The position numbers and the translations under genes were made by a program. The notes beneath the pieces were generated by a model that saw nothing but the letters and a program-made list of their open reading frames with translations, was not told the DNA's origin and made no database searches. A DNA stretch of 64,000 nt from Nakamurella multipartita DSM 44233 (GTDB taxonomy: Bacteria; Actinomycetota; Actinomycetes; Mycobacteriales; Nakamurellaceae), in contig NC_013235.1 in the NCBI RefSeq assembly GCF_000024365.1, positions 1,364,001-1,428,000 of the forward strand. The letters are read 5' to 3'. Positions 16,892 through 26,298 of the stretch are shown here, piece by piece. The stretch's first letter is position 1; each line of letters begins with the position of its first letter.

Positions 16892-19486
16892 ATGACGAGC
16901 CTGTTCGACCTTCCCGCCGATTTCGGCCTCTCCGAGCCCACGCCCCCGCCGGCCGACCGGGCGCGGGAGCGCGCTCGGCAACGCGCCGCCGAATTGCTGG
17001 ACGGGCTCAACCCGCCGCAGCGGGAGGCGGTCGAGCACCGCGGCGCCCCGCTGCTGGTGGTGGCCGGGGCCGGCTCGGGCAAGACGCGGGTGTTGACCCG
17101 GCGCATCGCCTACCTGCTGGCCGTCGGCGGCGCCCAGCCGGGGGAGATCCTGGCGATCACCTTCACCAACAAGGCCGCCCGCGAGATGAAGGACCGGGTC
17201 ACCGATCTGGTCGGCGGCCGGGGCCGGTCGATGTGGGTGTCCACGTTCCACTCGATGTGCGTGCGGATCCTGCGGGCCGAGGCCACCCAGATCGGCCTGA
17301 AGACCACGTTCACCATCTACGACCAGGCCGATTCGCAGCGGCTGGCCCAGCTGGTGGCCGGCGGGCTCAACATCGACACCAAGAAGTACCCGGCCCGCAT
17401 GCTGGCGGCGTCGATCTCCAACCTCAAGAACGAGCTGATCGACCCCGAGACCGCGCTCGAGCGGGCCGATTCCGACCAGGCGACCCTGGTCGCCAAGGTC
17501 TACCAGGGCTACCAGGAGCGGCTGCGGGCCGCCTCCGCGCTCGACTTCGACGATCTGATCATGCAGACGGTGTTCCTGCTGCAGCGTCATCCGGCGGTCG
17601 CCGAGCACTACCGCCGACGGTTCCGGCACGTGCTGGTCGACGAGTACCAGGACACCAACCATGCCCAATACCTGCTGGTCAAGGCCCTCGTCGGGGGCAC
17701 CGCGGACGAGCAGGAGGTGCGCACCGCGGACGGCGAGCTGGTCCGGGCCGCGGCCAGCGAGGTCCCGCCGGCCGAGCTGGTCGTGGTTGGTGACGCCGAC
17801 CAGTCCATCTACGCGTTCCGCGGCGCCACCATCCGCAACATCGTCGAGTTCGAACGGGACTACCCGAACGCGCAGACGATCATGCTGGAGCAGAACTACC
17901 GCTCCACCCAGACCATCCTGTCCGCGGCCAACTCGGTCATCGCCCGCAACCCGCAGCGGCGGGCCAAGAACCTGTGGACTGCGCAGGGCGGCGGCACCCG
18001 GATCACCGGTTACGTCGGCGACAACGAGCACGACGAGGCGCAGTTCGTCGGCAAGGAGATCGACGCGCTGGTCGACGCCGGCGAGGCGGTCTTCGGCGAC
18101 GTCGCGGTGTTCTACCGGACCAACTCGGCGTCCCGTTCGCTGGAGGACGTGTTCATCCGCAACGGGATGCCGTACCGGATCGTCGGCGGGGTGCGCTTCT
18201 ACGAGCGCAAGGAGGTCAAGGACGCCCTGGCCTACCTGCGCGCGGTGGCCAACCCGGACGACGAGATCAACCTTCGCCGCATCCTGAACACCCCGCGCCG
18301 TGGCATCGGCGACCGGGCCGAGGCGTGCGTGTCGGTGTTCGCCGAACGGGAGCGGATCGGCTTCGGCGAGGCCCTGCAGCGGACCGGCGAGATCCCGGGA
18401 CTGGCCGCGCGGTCGGCCAACTCGCTGTCCTCGTTCGCCGAACTGCTGGCCGGCCTGCGGTCCGAGGTCGGCTTCGGCATGGAGCCGGCCGACCTGCTCA
18501 CCGCGGTGCTGGAACGCACCGGGTACCGGGCCGAGCTGGAGAACTCCGAGGACCCGCAGGACGGATCCCGGCTGGAGAACCTGGACCAGCTGGTCAGCGT
18601 GCTCCGCGAGACCACCGAAACCCTGCTCGCCGGCGGCGGTCTGGCTGCCCTGGGGCTGGCGGCCGACGCCGGCCCCGAGCCCGGGGACGGTGCCGACGCG
18701 CCGGCCGAGCCGGGGCCGAGCGCCGACGAGGACGTGCCGCCGGACGCCGGGGATCTGCTGCTGGCCGTGCTCGAGCAGCTCTCGCTGGTCGCCGACGCCG
18801 ACTCGGTGCCCGACTCCGCCGAGGGCATGGTCACCCTGATGACCCTGCACACGGCCAAGGGCCTGGAATTCCCGGTGGTCTTCGTGACCGGCTGGGAGGA
18901 CGGCATCTTCCCGCACCAGCGGGCGCTGGGCGACGACTCTGAGCTGGCCGAGGAACGCCGGCTGGCCTACGTCGGGATCACCCGGGCAATGAAGCGGCTG
19001 TACGTGACCCGGGCGATGATGCGCTCGGCCTGGGGTCAACCCGCGGCCAACCCGGCGTCCCGGTTCCTGGACGACATCCCGGCCGAGCTGATCGAGTGGC
19101 GCCGCACCGACGCGGACGCCCGGGCCGGCGGCTTCATCGGCGACAGCGACTTCGAGGGCGACTACGGCTACGGCCGGTTCGGCGGGCGCTCCGGGTCCCG
19201 GTTCGGGTCCGGTTCGGGTTTCGGGGGCCGCTCGGCGCCGGTGACGGCGAGCCGGTTCGGGTCGAACTCACCGTCCCGGGCGGGCGCCCGGCGCGGACCC
19301 ACCCTGGGTGCCCGGCCGGCGCTGGAACTCGCCGTCGGCGACCGGGTCTCGCACGACAAGTACGGCCTGGGCAAGGTGCTGGCCGTCGACGGGGCCGGGC
19401 AGCGGGCCACCGCCACCATCGACTTCGGCGCCGCCGGCAAGGTCCGGCTGATGCTCATCGGCGGCGTGCCGATGACCAAGCTCTGA
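16892..19486 (+). CDS. pcrA: ATP-dependent DNA helicase UvrD/PcrA (UvrD1-like)
   Basis: 864-residue superfamily 1A helicase. Walker A VVAGAGSGKT (about 57-65); motif Ia ITFTNKAAREM; motif II VDEYQDTN; motif III VVGDADQSIYAFRGA; motif IV NYRSTQTI; motif V TLHTAKGLEFPVV; motif VI YVGITRAMKRLY. The last 55 residues form the basic PcrA tudor-like end (VSHDKYGLGKVLAV, then FGAAGKVRLML) that contacts RNA polymerase in relatives. A Gly/Ser/Phe-Arg-rich linker precedes it. The enzyme unwinds DNA 3'-5' in nucleotide-excision repair and recombination control. Synteny with chorismate mutase and sucCD matches mycobacterial uvrD1. Confidence 0.97.
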   Translation: MTSLFDLPADFGLSEPTPPPADRARERARQRAAELLDGLNPPQREAVEHRGAPLLVVAGAGSGKTRVLTRRIAYLLAVGGAQPGEILAITFTNKAAREMKDRVTDLVGGRGRSMWVSTFHSMCVRILRAEATQIGLKTTFTIYDQADSQRLAQLVAGGLNIDTKKYPARMLAASISNLKNELIDPETALERADSDQATLVAKVYQGYQERLRAASALDFDDLIMQTVFLLQRHPAVAEHYRRRFRHVLVDEYQDTNHAQYLLVKALVGGTADEQEVRTADGELVRAAASEVPPAELVVVGDADQSIYAFRGATIRNIVEFERDYPNAQTIMLEQNYRSTQTILSAANSVIARNPQRRAKNLWTAQGGGTRITGYVGDNEHDEAQFVGKEIDALVDAGEAVFGDVAVFYRTNSASRSLEDVFIRNGMPYRIVGGVRFYERKEVKDALAYLRAVANPDDEINLRRILNTPRRGIGDRAEACVSVFAERERIGFGEALQRTGEIPGLAARSANSLSSFAELLAGLRSEVGFGMEPADLLTAVLERTGYRAELENSEDPQDGSRLENLDQLVSVLRETTETLLAGGGLAALGLAADAGPEPGDGADAPAEPGPSADEDVPPDAGDLLLAVLEQLSLVADADSVPDSAEGMVTLMTLHTAKGLEFPVVFVTGWEDGIFPHQRALGDDSELAEERRLAYVGITRAMKRLYVTRAMMRSAWGQPAANPASRFLDDIPAELIEWRRTDADARAGGFIGDSDFEGDYGYGRFGGRSGSRFGSGSGFGGRSAPVTASRFGSNSPSRAGARRGPTLGARPALELAVGDRVSHDKYGLGKVLAVDGAGQRATATIDFGAAGKVRLMLIGGVPMTKL

Positions 19487-19494
19487 GCCGGCCG

Positions 19495-19500
19495 TAGGAT
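19495..19500 (+). promoter_or_regulatory. Putative -10 hexamer TAGGAT, leaderless transcript
   Basis: TAGGAT ends 6 nt before the ATG at 19507, the usual distance for an actinobacterial leaderless mRNA. Confidence 0.45.
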
Positions 19501-19506
19501 CCGCCG

Positions 19507-20085
19507 ATGTCGATCGATCCGGCCGAGCGGCTGGCCCTGATGCAGGCGTTCGCGCAGTCGTACCGGGACCGGCATTTCCGGCCCGAGCACTACGACCTGG
19601 CGCAGGGCTACCTGCAGACGACCCTGTCCGACGACTCGCGGATGCCGCTGCCGTTCTTCGTCGAGTACAACAACGCGTGGTGGTTCGAGATCGTCACCGC
19701 CGTGGACGTCCCGGCGGTCGGGTACGACCCGGACAGCGACACCGGCTTCATCGTGCTGGACATCCGGTACGACACCGAGACGCTGCGGGCGATGCAGCAT
19801 GTGCACTTCGGTTCGGTCGGCGACCAGGGCGGCCGGAACGTGATCGCGCGCATCCGGACCTACGCGTCCAACACCTTCTTCGGCCGAGCTCATCCGCTGG
19901 TCGAGCTGGACCGGTACGGCAACGGCTTCTGGCTGGAGACCGGCTATCACCTGCGCCCGTCGGCCGAGGCGGCCCAGGCGTTCCTGGCCTCGGCCGAGGG
20001 GCAGCGGTTCGCCTCGACCGCGCCCACGGCCGCCCCGATCGAACGGATCACGCGCAACCTGGAGCAATTGCTGGCCCGGATCTGA
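19507..20085 (+). CDS. Hypothetical protein, 192 aa
   Basis: I do not recognise a family. The protein is soluble, aromatic-rich and acidic: MPLPFFVEYNNAWWFEIVTA, GYDPDSDTGFIVLDIRYD, VARIRTY-like stretches and a C-terminal helix ERITRNLEQLLARI. There is no signal peptide and no membrane segment. The ATG at 19507 is 6 nt behind a -10-like TAGGAT, so it probably has its own leaderless promoter although it follows uvrD by 20 bp. Codon use fits the neighbours. Confidence 0.75.
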   Translation: MSIDPAERLALMQAFAQSYRDRHFRPEHYDLAQGYLQTTLSDDSRMPLPFFVEYNNAWWFEIVTAVDVPAVGYDPDSDTGFIVLDIRYDTETLRAMQHVHFGSVGDQGGRNVIARIRTYASNTFFGRAHPLVELDRYGNGFWLETGYHLRPSAEAAQAFLASAEGQRFASTAPTAAPIERITRNLEQLLARI

Positions 20086-20108
20086 GCGGTCCGGGGCCGG
20101 CCGCCGGG

Positions 20109-20564
20109 TCAGTCGCGGGCGGCGATCGGCCGGGTCTGCCAGAGCCACATCAGGCCCAGCACCGGCAGGATGATCGGCACGTAGCCGTAGCCGGCGCCGA
20201 AGCGGGACCAGACGGTGTCGTGCGGGAACGCGGTCGAGTCCAGGATCGATAGCAGGCCGACGATCAGCACGCCGGCCATCTCGGTGCCGACCGCGGCCCA
20301 GGCCAGGGGGCGGGACCAGCGGCGGTCGGTGATCAGCCCGACCGCGGCGGCGATGTAGACCACCCCGGAGAACAGCGACAGCGCGTAGGCCAGCGGCGCC
20401 CCGTCGAACTTGGTGGCGATCTGCACGACGCCGCGGGCGGTCGCGGCCACCGCGAACACCAGGTACAGCGCGATCAGCAGGCGACGGGGTCCGGTGGGCG
20501 GCGCGTCGTCGGCGTCCGCGGCCCGGCCGTCCCGGTCCTCGTTGACGGCGCGTGACTCAGCCAA
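20109..20564 (-). CDS. Integral membrane protein (about 4 TM)
   Basis: 151 residues. An acidic N-terminus of about 25 residues is followed by four hydrophobic segments: LLIALYLVFAVAAT, LFSGVVYIAAAVGLI, WAAVGTEMAGVLIVGLL and VPIILPVLGLMWLW. No catalytic motif. Its start overlaps the end of the upstream membrane-protein gene by 8 bp, so the pair form an operon, perhaps a two-subunit complex. Actinobacteria have many such uncharacterised pairs; function unknown. Confidence 0.8.
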   Translation of the reverse strand: MAESRAVNEDRDGRAADADDAPPTGPRRLLIALYLVFAVAATARGVVQIATKFDGAPLAYALSLFSGVVYIAAAVGLITDRRWSRPLAWAAVGTEMAGVLIVGLLSILDSTAFPHDTVWSRFGAGYGYVPIILPVLGLMWLWQTRPIAARD

Positions 20565-20922
20565 CGGGGGCCTGCCACAGCTGCAGGAGCCTGAGCATCA
20601 TCACCGCGACCACCACTGCAGTGAAGCACAGGCAGACCGACCCCCAGCGGGTTCGTTCCTCCCGGGCCAGGTAGAAGCCCAGCGGCAGGGCCAGCAGGAC
20701 GCCGATCGAGTAGGCGACGAAGGTGACCGGTTCGGCGACGTCGTGCCCGCCGAACAGCTGGATCAGCGCGATCACCACCTGCACCAGCAGGGCCACCTCG
20801 ACCACGATCGCCCCGACCATCTGGGCCTCGCTGGTCGGCCGGCGGCGCGCCGCCTGGATTCCGGTCCACAGGGCGAGCACCAGCCCCGCGGCGAGGATGG
20901 CGTAGCCGAGCACCGGAATCAC
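20557..20922 (-). CDS. Integral membrane protein (about 4 TM)
   Basis: 121 residues from a GTG at 20922 (VIPVLGYAILAAG); an upstream in-frame start at 20961 exists but adds polar residues before the first helix. Four hydrophobic segments with short loops, the last ending LRLLQLWQAPVG. No known motif. Translationally coupled to the following membrane-protein gene by an 8-bp overlap. Function unknown. Confidence 0.8.
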   Translation of the reverse strand: MIPVLGYAILAAGLVLALWTGIQAARRRPTSEAQMVGAIVVEVALLVQVVIALIQLFGGHDVAEPVTFVAYSIGVLLALPLGFYLAREERTRWGSVCLCFTAVVVAVMMLRLLQLWQAPVG

Positions 20923-21066
20923 CCGACGATCATCGCCCACGAGTGGACCGGCCACGAACACCGGACTTGTCGGACTCAGTTGCTACCGTCGGCACCGTGA
21001 TGCAGCCCGCTTGCGCCGTCCGCGCCCACGGTGCGCCCGTTCCGGCCCGGCCCGCTCGGGAGCGCC

Positions 21067-22983
21067 GTGACCGGCGCTGATCGGACTCAGGCCGCGGCCC
21101 GCAACCGGGCGGCCATGCTGGCCTCGCTGCTGCTGGCCGCCGGTGTGGTGGTCGCGGCCACCCCGGTGCTCCCGGTGGTGCACCCGGCGGACGGCGCCGC
21201 CGTCTCCGCCTACGCCATCGCCGGCTGGGCCGCGGTGCTGCCGGGGCTGCTCGCGCTGATCCTGGCCGTGGTCCGGCCGGTGCTCGGCGTGGCCGCGACG
21301 GCCGGCGCCGGGCTGATCGGGATCGCCCGGTTGCTGGCCGACCTGGCCGTCGTCGCCGAGACCGACCGGGTCTCGCGGCCCGAGCTGTTCGTCGAAACCA
21401 CCGACCGGGCCCGCCCGTTCGCGGCGGCGGCCGGCGGATGGGTGCTGCTGGGCGCCGACCTGCTGATGATCGTGGTCGGGGTGCTGGCCGCCCGGCGGTT
21501 GGCCGCCGAGGTGGGGGAGCGGGACGAGCGGCGCGGCGACGCGCTGTTCGGCGGCCCCCCGCCGGACCCGGTCTCGGCGGCCGAGGCCGATCCGGGCGTC
21601 CCGGCGGCCGCACTGGAACCGCCGCCCGGACGCCGACGACTGAACCTGCCGATGCTCGGGGTCGGCTTCCTCGGCGCCGTGCTGCTGCTCGTCGGCAATC
21701 TCGACATCCCCTACCAGGGCGGCTACCTGGCCTTGCGGGTGCTGCCGTTCGGCACCAGTGTGAGCGGGCTGGCGGCCGCGGTGGTGCTGTCGGTGATCGC
21801 CGCCGGTGCCGTGCTGGTGGCCGCGGCGCTGCCCCGGGACGTGGCTCAGGCCCTGCTCGGCGGGACGGCCCTGGCCGCGGCCGTTCCCTCGCTGACCGCC
21901 GTCGTCGCCGTCGTCGCCGGGGCGCCGACCGGTCTGTCCGCAGTGGTCTGGTGGGCCCTGGCCGGGGCCGCCCTGCTGGCCGCCGCCGGGTTGCTGGCCC
22001 GCCGGGCCGTCGGCCGGTCCGGCGGTTCGGACACGCTGGCCTCGCCGGCGACGCCGACGCTGATCGCGGCGATCTGCGCGCTGGCCGCGGCGGCGGCCCT
22101 GGGCGCAGCGTCGCAGACCTCGCTGCTGTACCTGGACGGGGCGCCGCCGGACGAGGTCTCCGGTGTCCTGCTGGCGCCGGCCGCCCTTCCCCTGTTGATC
22201 GCGGCCATCCCGGTGGGCCTGGCCGCCGTGCTCGCCCTGGTGCCGGCCACGGCCGTGGTCGGGCGCACCGGGCTGATGATCGTCTGGGCCGGCGCCGGTT
22301 ACGCGCTCGGCCGGGCGTTCTGGGCGACCTCGTTGGTCTCGGCGACCTCGTCGGGGTCGACGACCGGCATCACCCACACCTGGACGATCGGGCCGGGGGG
22401 CTGGTTGATGTCGGTGGGCGCCGCGCTGGCCGTGGCCGCCGCGGTGCTGGCCGCGACCGGTCACCGCCGGGCCGAGCAGGCCTCGCCCGAGGTCGTCGAC
22501 GACGACAGCCTGGCCGCCTCCCGGGCCGCCCGCCGGTGGATCGCCGTCGCCGGGTCGGTCGCCGTCCCGGTGGCGTTGGCCCTGCCCGTCTACAGCGGGT
22601 TGGGGGTTTCCTCGGCCCCGAGCCTGCTGCACGGACTGGACCTGGACACCTGGGCGTTCTGGGCCCTGGCGGTCGGCGGCTGGCTGGGCTTGTGGCTGGG
22701 GGCGACGACCCGGTCGGCGCTGGTGGCGGCGACCGCGCCGGTGGCCGCGGCGACCGTGCTGGCCCAGCCGCTGCTGGTGCCCGGCGTGGTCCGCGGCCTG
22801 CCCGGATTCACGCTGGCCGCCGGATTCTGGGCCATTGTGGTACTGGTGATCGTGCTGCTGGGCGTCGCCGCCGTCGACGCGCGCTCGGCGGCCGGTGTCC
22901 GGACCCGGTCACCGTGGCCGGCCGGCGGCGCCGACGGGCGCCCGCAACCGGATCCTGTCGAACCGAAGGGCAGCAGGGGATGA
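21067..22983 (+). CDS. Large multi-spanning membrane protein of unknown function
   Basis: About 638 residues, very Ala/Leu/Val-rich, with roughly 12-14 hydrophobic segments grouped in two halves around a polar linker near residues 145-190 ([18 protein letters not shown]). No transporter signature is recognised. The GTG at 21067 has GGGAG upstream; an in-frame GTG at 21031 is possible. The stop overlaps the start of the B12-binding protein gene (ATGA), so these two are made together. That hints at a link with cobalamin-dependent metabolism, but nothing in this protein shows it. Confidence 0.75.
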   Translation: MTGADRTQAAARNRAAMLASLLLAAGVVVAATPVLPVVHPADGAAVSAYAIAGWAAVLPGLLALILAVVRPVLGVAATAGAGLIGIARLLADLAVVAETDRVSRPELFVETTDRARPFAAAAGGWVLLGADLLMIVVGVLAARRLAAEVGERDERRGDALFGGPPPDPVSAAEADPGVPAAALEPPPGRRRLNLPMLGVGFLGAVLLLVGNLDIPYQGGYLALRVLPFGTSVSGLAAAVVLSVIAAGAVLVAAALPRDVAQALLGGTALAAAVPSLTAVVAVVAGAPTGLSAVVWWALAGAALLAAAGLLARRAVGRSGGSDTLASPATPTLIAAICALAAAAALGAASQTSLLYLDGAPPDEVSGVLLAPAALPLLIAAIPVGLAAVLALVPATAVVGRTGLMIVWAGAGYALGRAFWATSLVSATSSGSTTGITHTWTIGPGGWLMSVGAALAVAAAVLAATGHRRAEQASPEVVDDDSLAASRAARRWIAVAGSVAVPVALALPVYSGLGVSSAPSLLHGLDLDTWAFWALAVGGWLGLWLGATTRSALVAATAPVAAATVLAQPLLVPGVVRGLPGFTLAAGFWAIVVLVIVLLGVAAVDARSAAGVRTRSPWPAGGADGRPQPDPVEPKGSRG

Positions 22984-23429
22984 CCGTGTCAGCAGCCGGC
23001 GACGATCGGGCACCCGTCCAGGGCCAGATCCGGGTGGTGGTGGCCAAACCCGGGCTGGACGGCCACGACCGCGGCATCAAGATCGTCGCGCGGGCCCTGC
23101 GCGACGCCGGCATGGAGGTCATCTACACCGGGCTGCACCAGACGCCGGAGCAGATCGTCGCCGCCGCGCTGGCCGAGGACGCCGACGCGGTCGGCCTGTC
23201 CGTGCTCTCCGGCGCCCACATGACCCAGTTCCGCCGGGTCGTCGAACTGCTGCAGGAGGCCGACGCCGCCGACATCATCGTCTTCGGCGGGGGCATCATC
23301 CCGGCCGAGGACATGGACGAGCTCGCCGCGCTGGGCGTGACCGGGATCTTCACCCCGGGCGCACCGACCGGGGAGATCGTCAGCTGGGTACAGGCCGCCG
23401 TCGCCCGCCGGCGGGCTGCGGCGCAGTAG
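22980..23429 (+). CDS. Stand-alone cobalamin (B12)-binding domain protein
   Basis: 149 residues, almost entirely one B12-binding Rossmann-like domain as at the C-terminus of methylmalonyl-CoA mutase. The base-off/His-on signature DxHxxG is seen in [10 protein letters not shown] (Asp27, His29, Gly32), with the supporting SVLSGAH and IVFGGGIIP motifs. It is the size of the small subunit of two-part acyl-CoA mutases or of orphan B12-binding proteins. No mutase large subunit is in the window. The ATG at 22980 overlaps the stop of the membrane-protein gene. Confidence 0.9.
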   Translation: MTVSAAGDDRAPVQGQIRVVVAKPGLDGHDRGIKIVARALRDAGMEVIYTGLHQTPEQIVAAALAEDADAVGLSVLSGAHMTQFRRVVELLQEADAADIIVFGGGIIPAEDMDELAALGVTGIFTPGAPTGEIVSWVQAAVARRRAAAQ

Positions 23430-23446
23430 CGGGCCGCCGGCGCCGC

Positions 23447-23887
23447 TCAGTCGGCCCGGCCGCCGGCCAGCCGGCGCAGCAGCAGATCGATGGCGGTCGG
23501 CACTAGGGAGAGCGTGGCCAGCTCGCCGACGCCGTCCAACGGCACCCAGCGGGCCTCGTCGGAGGAGCCGCCGACCTCGTGGGTGAGCTCGCCGCCGACG
23601 ATCCGGGCCAGGTAGATCACCCGCAGGGCGTGCAGCGGTCCGTCACCGGGCACGATGCGGTCGGCGGGCTCCAGGAACAGCGAGTCCACGCCCAGCAGGG
23701 TGCGCAGCTCGACCTCGTACCCGGTCTCCTCCTGCACCTCGCGCACCGCGGCCTGCTCGGTCGTCTCGTAGGCCTCCAGGCCCCCGCCGGGCAACGTCCA
23801 GCCGGTGCGCCCGTTCTCGTTCCAGTGCGTGAGCAGCAGGTCCCCGTCTCGCACGATGACCGCATACGCGCCGACCCGGACGTCCAC
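23447..23887 (-). CDS. NUDIX hydrolase
   Basis: 146 residues. The Nudix box is complete: GGGLEAYETTEQAAVREVQE followed by ETGYEV, matching Gx5Ex7REUxEExGU. Such enzymes hydrolyse nucleoside diphosphates linked to another moiety using Mg2+; the substrate cannot be told. The N-terminus VRVGAYAVIVRDGDLLLTHW is typical of MutT-like members. It is convergent with the B12-binding protein gene (17 bp apart) and divergent from sucC. Confidence 0.93.
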   Translation of the reverse strand: MDVRVGAYAVIVRDGDLLLTHWNENGRTGWTLPGGGLEAYETTEQAAVREVQEETGYEVELRTLLGVDSLFLEPADRIVPGDGPLHALRVIYLARIVGGELTHEVGGSSDEARWVPLDGVGELATLSLVPTAIDLLLRRLAGGRAD

Positions 23888-23990
23888 GGAACCACCCTAA
23901 AGCCCCAGCCGGGCCGGGCCACAGGGCCGAGCCGGGGCGAACGTGGGCCAGGTCTCACCGCCACCGCGCCGAGTGGCCCGAGACGGTCGC

Positions 23991-23996
23991 TAGGGT
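23991..23996 (+). promoter_or_regulatory. Putative -10 hexamer TAGGGT upstream of sucC
   Basis: TAGGGT in the 190-bp NUDIX-sucC intergenic region, 81 nt before the sucC start, fits TANNNT. The -35 is not clear. Confidence 0.3.
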
Positions 23997-24077
23997 GACT
24001 GCGACGGTCTCCGGCGCCCGCATTCCGGGTTCGCGCCGGGCCAGTGGACGACCGACCGCCCCGGTGAGGGAGACGAC

Positions 24078-25280
24078 GTGGATCTGTACGAGTACCAGGC
24101 GAAGGAACTCTTCGTCGCGCATGGTGTGCCCGCTCCGGCCGGCCGGGTGGCGCGCACCGTGGAGGAAGCGGTAGCCGCGGCCCAGGAGCTGGGCGTGCCG
24201 GTGATGGTGAAGTCGCAGGTGAAGATCGGCGGCCGGGGCAAGGCCGGCGGCGTGAAGTTCGCCGCCACCCTGGACGACGTGCGCACCCATGCGGGCAACA
24301 TCCTGGGCCTGGACATCAAGGGCCACGTGACCCGGCAGGTGCTGATCACCCCGGCGAGCGAGATCGCGCAGGAGTACTACGTCTCCTACCTGCTGGACCG
24401 GTCGAACCGGACCTTCCTGGCCATGGCCACCAAGGACGGCGGCATGGAGATCGAGCAGCTGGCCGAGGAGCGGCCGGACGCCCTGGCCCGGATCCCGGTC
24501 AACGCGCTGACCGGCGTCGACGCCGAGAAGGCCAAGGAGATCGCCGCTGCCGGCAAGTTCCCGGCCGACGTCGTCGACCAGGTCGAGGCCGTGCTGGTCG
24601 GGCTGTGGGACACCTTCGTCGGCGAGGACGCCACCCTGGTCGAGGTGAACCCGCTGGTCAAGGACGGCGAGGGCAAGGTCGTCGCGCTCGACGGCAAGGT
24701 CTCGCTGGACGCCAACGCGGACTTCCGGCACCCGGAGCATGCGGCACTGGCCGACACCGCGGCGGAGAACCCGCTGGAGGTCGCGGCCAAGGAAAAGGGT
24801 CTGAACTACGTCAAGCTGGACGGTGACGTCGGCATCATCGGCAACGGCGCCGGCCTGGTCATGTCCACGCTCGATGTCGTCGCCTACGCCGGTGAGGCCC
24901 ACGGCGGGGTCAAGCCGGCCAACTTCCTGGACATCGGCGGCGGCGCCAGCGCCGAGGTGATGGCCAACGGGCTGGAGATCATCCTGTCCGACCCGGACGT
25001 CAAGGCGGTGTTCGTCAACGTCTTCGGCGGCATCACCGCGTGCGACGCGGTGGCCAACGGCATCGTCGGCGCCCTGAAGATGCTCGGTGACGAGGCCACC
25101 AAGCCGCTGGTCGTCCGGTTGGACGGCAACAACGTGCTGGAGGGTCGGGCGATCCTCAACGAGGCGAACCACCCGCTGGTCATCCAGGCCGAGACGATGG
25201 ACGAGGGCGCGGACAAGGCCGCCGAGCTGGCCCACCAATCCGGCGCGGCCGCCCTGAACAGCACGAGCACGGGAGTCTGA
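24078..25280 (+). CDS. sucC: Succinyl-CoA synthetase, beta subunit (ADP-forming)
   Basis: 400 residues. N-terminal ATP-grasp domain: [20 protein letters not shown] at the start, the lysine-rich [18 protein letters not shown], and metal-binding [20 protein letters not shown]-terminal ligase domain: [23 protein letters not shown] and [13 protein letters not shown]. It pairs with SucD to convert succinyl-CoA to succinate with nucleoside triphosphate formation in the citric acid cycle. GTG start at 24078; sucD follows after 7 bp. Confidence 0.98.
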   Translation: MDLYEYQAKELFVAHGVPAPAGRVARTVEEAVAAAQELGVPVMVKSQVKIGGRGKAGGVKFAATLDDVRTHAGNILGLDIKGHVTRQVLITPASEIAQEYYVSYLLDRSNRTFLAMATKDGGMEIEQLAEERPDALARIPVNALTGVDAEKAKEIAAAGKFPADVVDQVEAVLVGLWDTFVGEDATLVEVNPLVKDGEGKVVALDGKVSLDANADFRHPEHAALADTAAENPLEVAAKEKGLNYVKLDGDVGIIGNGAGLVMSTLDVVAYAGEAHGGVKPANFLDIGGGASAEVMANGLEIILSDPDVKAVFVNVFGGITACDAVANGIVGALKMLGDEATKPLVVRLDGNNVLEGRAILNEANHPLVIQAETMDEGADKAAELAHQSGAAALNSTSTGV

Positions 25281-25287
25281 GAAACCG

Positions 25288-26169
25288 ATGGCGATCTTTC
25301 TGACCGAGTCCTCCCGGGTCATCGTGCAGGGCATGACCGGTTCCGAGGGCACCAAGCACACCCGGCGGATGCTGGCCTCCGGCACGAACATCGTCGGTGG
25401 GGTCAACGCCCGCAAGGCCGGCACCACCGTCGATTTCGACGGGTCCGCGCAGCCGGTGTTCGGCTCGGTGGCCGAGGCCATGGACAAGACCGGGGCCGAC
25501 GTCTCCGTGCTGTTCGTGCCGCCGGCGTTCACCAAGGACGCGATCATCGAGGCGATCGACGCCCAGATCGGGCTGGCCGTGGTGATCACCGAAGGGGTGC
25601 CGGTGCACGACACCGCCTACGCCTGGGCGTACGCGGTCAAGACCGGCAACGCCACCCGGATCATCGGGCCGAACTGCCCGGGCATCATCAGCCCCGGCAA
25701 GTCCAACGCAGGCATCATCCCGGCCGACATCACCGGCCCGGGCCGGGTCGGCCTGGTGTCCAAGTCGGGCACGCTGACCTACCAGATGATGTACGAGCTG
25801 CGCGATCTCGGGTTCTCCACGGCGATCGGCATCGGCGGTGACCCGATCATCGGGACCACCCACATCGACGCGCTGGCCGCGTTCGAGCAGGACCCGGAGA
25901 CCGAGGCGATCGTGATGATCGGCGAGATCGGCGGCGACGCCGAGGAGCGTGCGGCCGCGTTCATCGCCGACAACGTGAGCAAGCCGGTCGTCGGGTACGT
26001 GGCCGGGTTCACCGCGCCCGAGGGCAAGACCATGGGCCATGCCGGGGCGATCGTCTCCGGCTCGGCCGGCACTGCCCAGGCCAAGCAGGAAGCCCTTGAG
26101 GCGGTCGGCGTCAAGGTCGGCAAGACCCCGTCCGAGACGGCCCGGCTGCTGCGCGCCGCGATCGGCTGA
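25288..26169 (+). CDS. sucD: Succinyl-CoA synthetase, alpha subunit
   Basis: 293 residues. CoA-binding N-terminal domain ([19 protein letters not shown]) and the ligase domain with [17 protein letters not shown] and [15 protein letters not shown]. The phosphorylated histidine loop is [17 protein letters not shown]. It carries the phospho-His intermediate and the CoA site, completing the enzyme with SucC. ATG at 25288, 7 bp after sucC, so the two are co-transcribed. Confidence 0.98.
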   Translation: MAIFLTESSRVIVQGMTGSEGTKHTRRMLASGTNIVGGVNARKAGTTVDFDGSAQPVFGSVAEAMDKTGADVSVLFVPPAFTKDAIIEAIDAQIGLAVVITEGVPVHDTAYAWAYAVKTGNATRIIGPNCPGIISPGKSNAGIIPADITGPGRVGLVSKSGTLTYQMMYELRDLGFSTAIGIGGDPIIGTTHIDALAAFEQDPETEAIVMIGEIGGDAEERAAAFIADNVSKPVVGYVAGFTAPEGKTMGHAGAIVSGSAGTAQAKQEALEAVGVKVGKTPSETARLLRAAIG

Positions 26170-26298
26170 CCTCCGGCCCGCCGCGGTCGTCGGTCGGTAG
26201 GTTCGATCGGGAGCACCACCACCCTGATCGACACATCGATCGACGAGCCCGCTCGACGACAGTGATCGACGACCGCGGCGAGCGAGGAGTGATTTGAG

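Noticed and set aside
20999-21079. Short leaderless ORF (ATG at 20999) after TACCGT, upstream of the large membrane protein
   Set aside because: The encoded peptide is Arg/Ala/Pro-rich with no leader-peptide pattern and no hairpin follows; likely chance in GC-rich DNA.
22980-23429. Methylmalonyl-CoA mutase
   Set aside because: Only the B12-binding domain is present; no TIM-barrel catalytic part.
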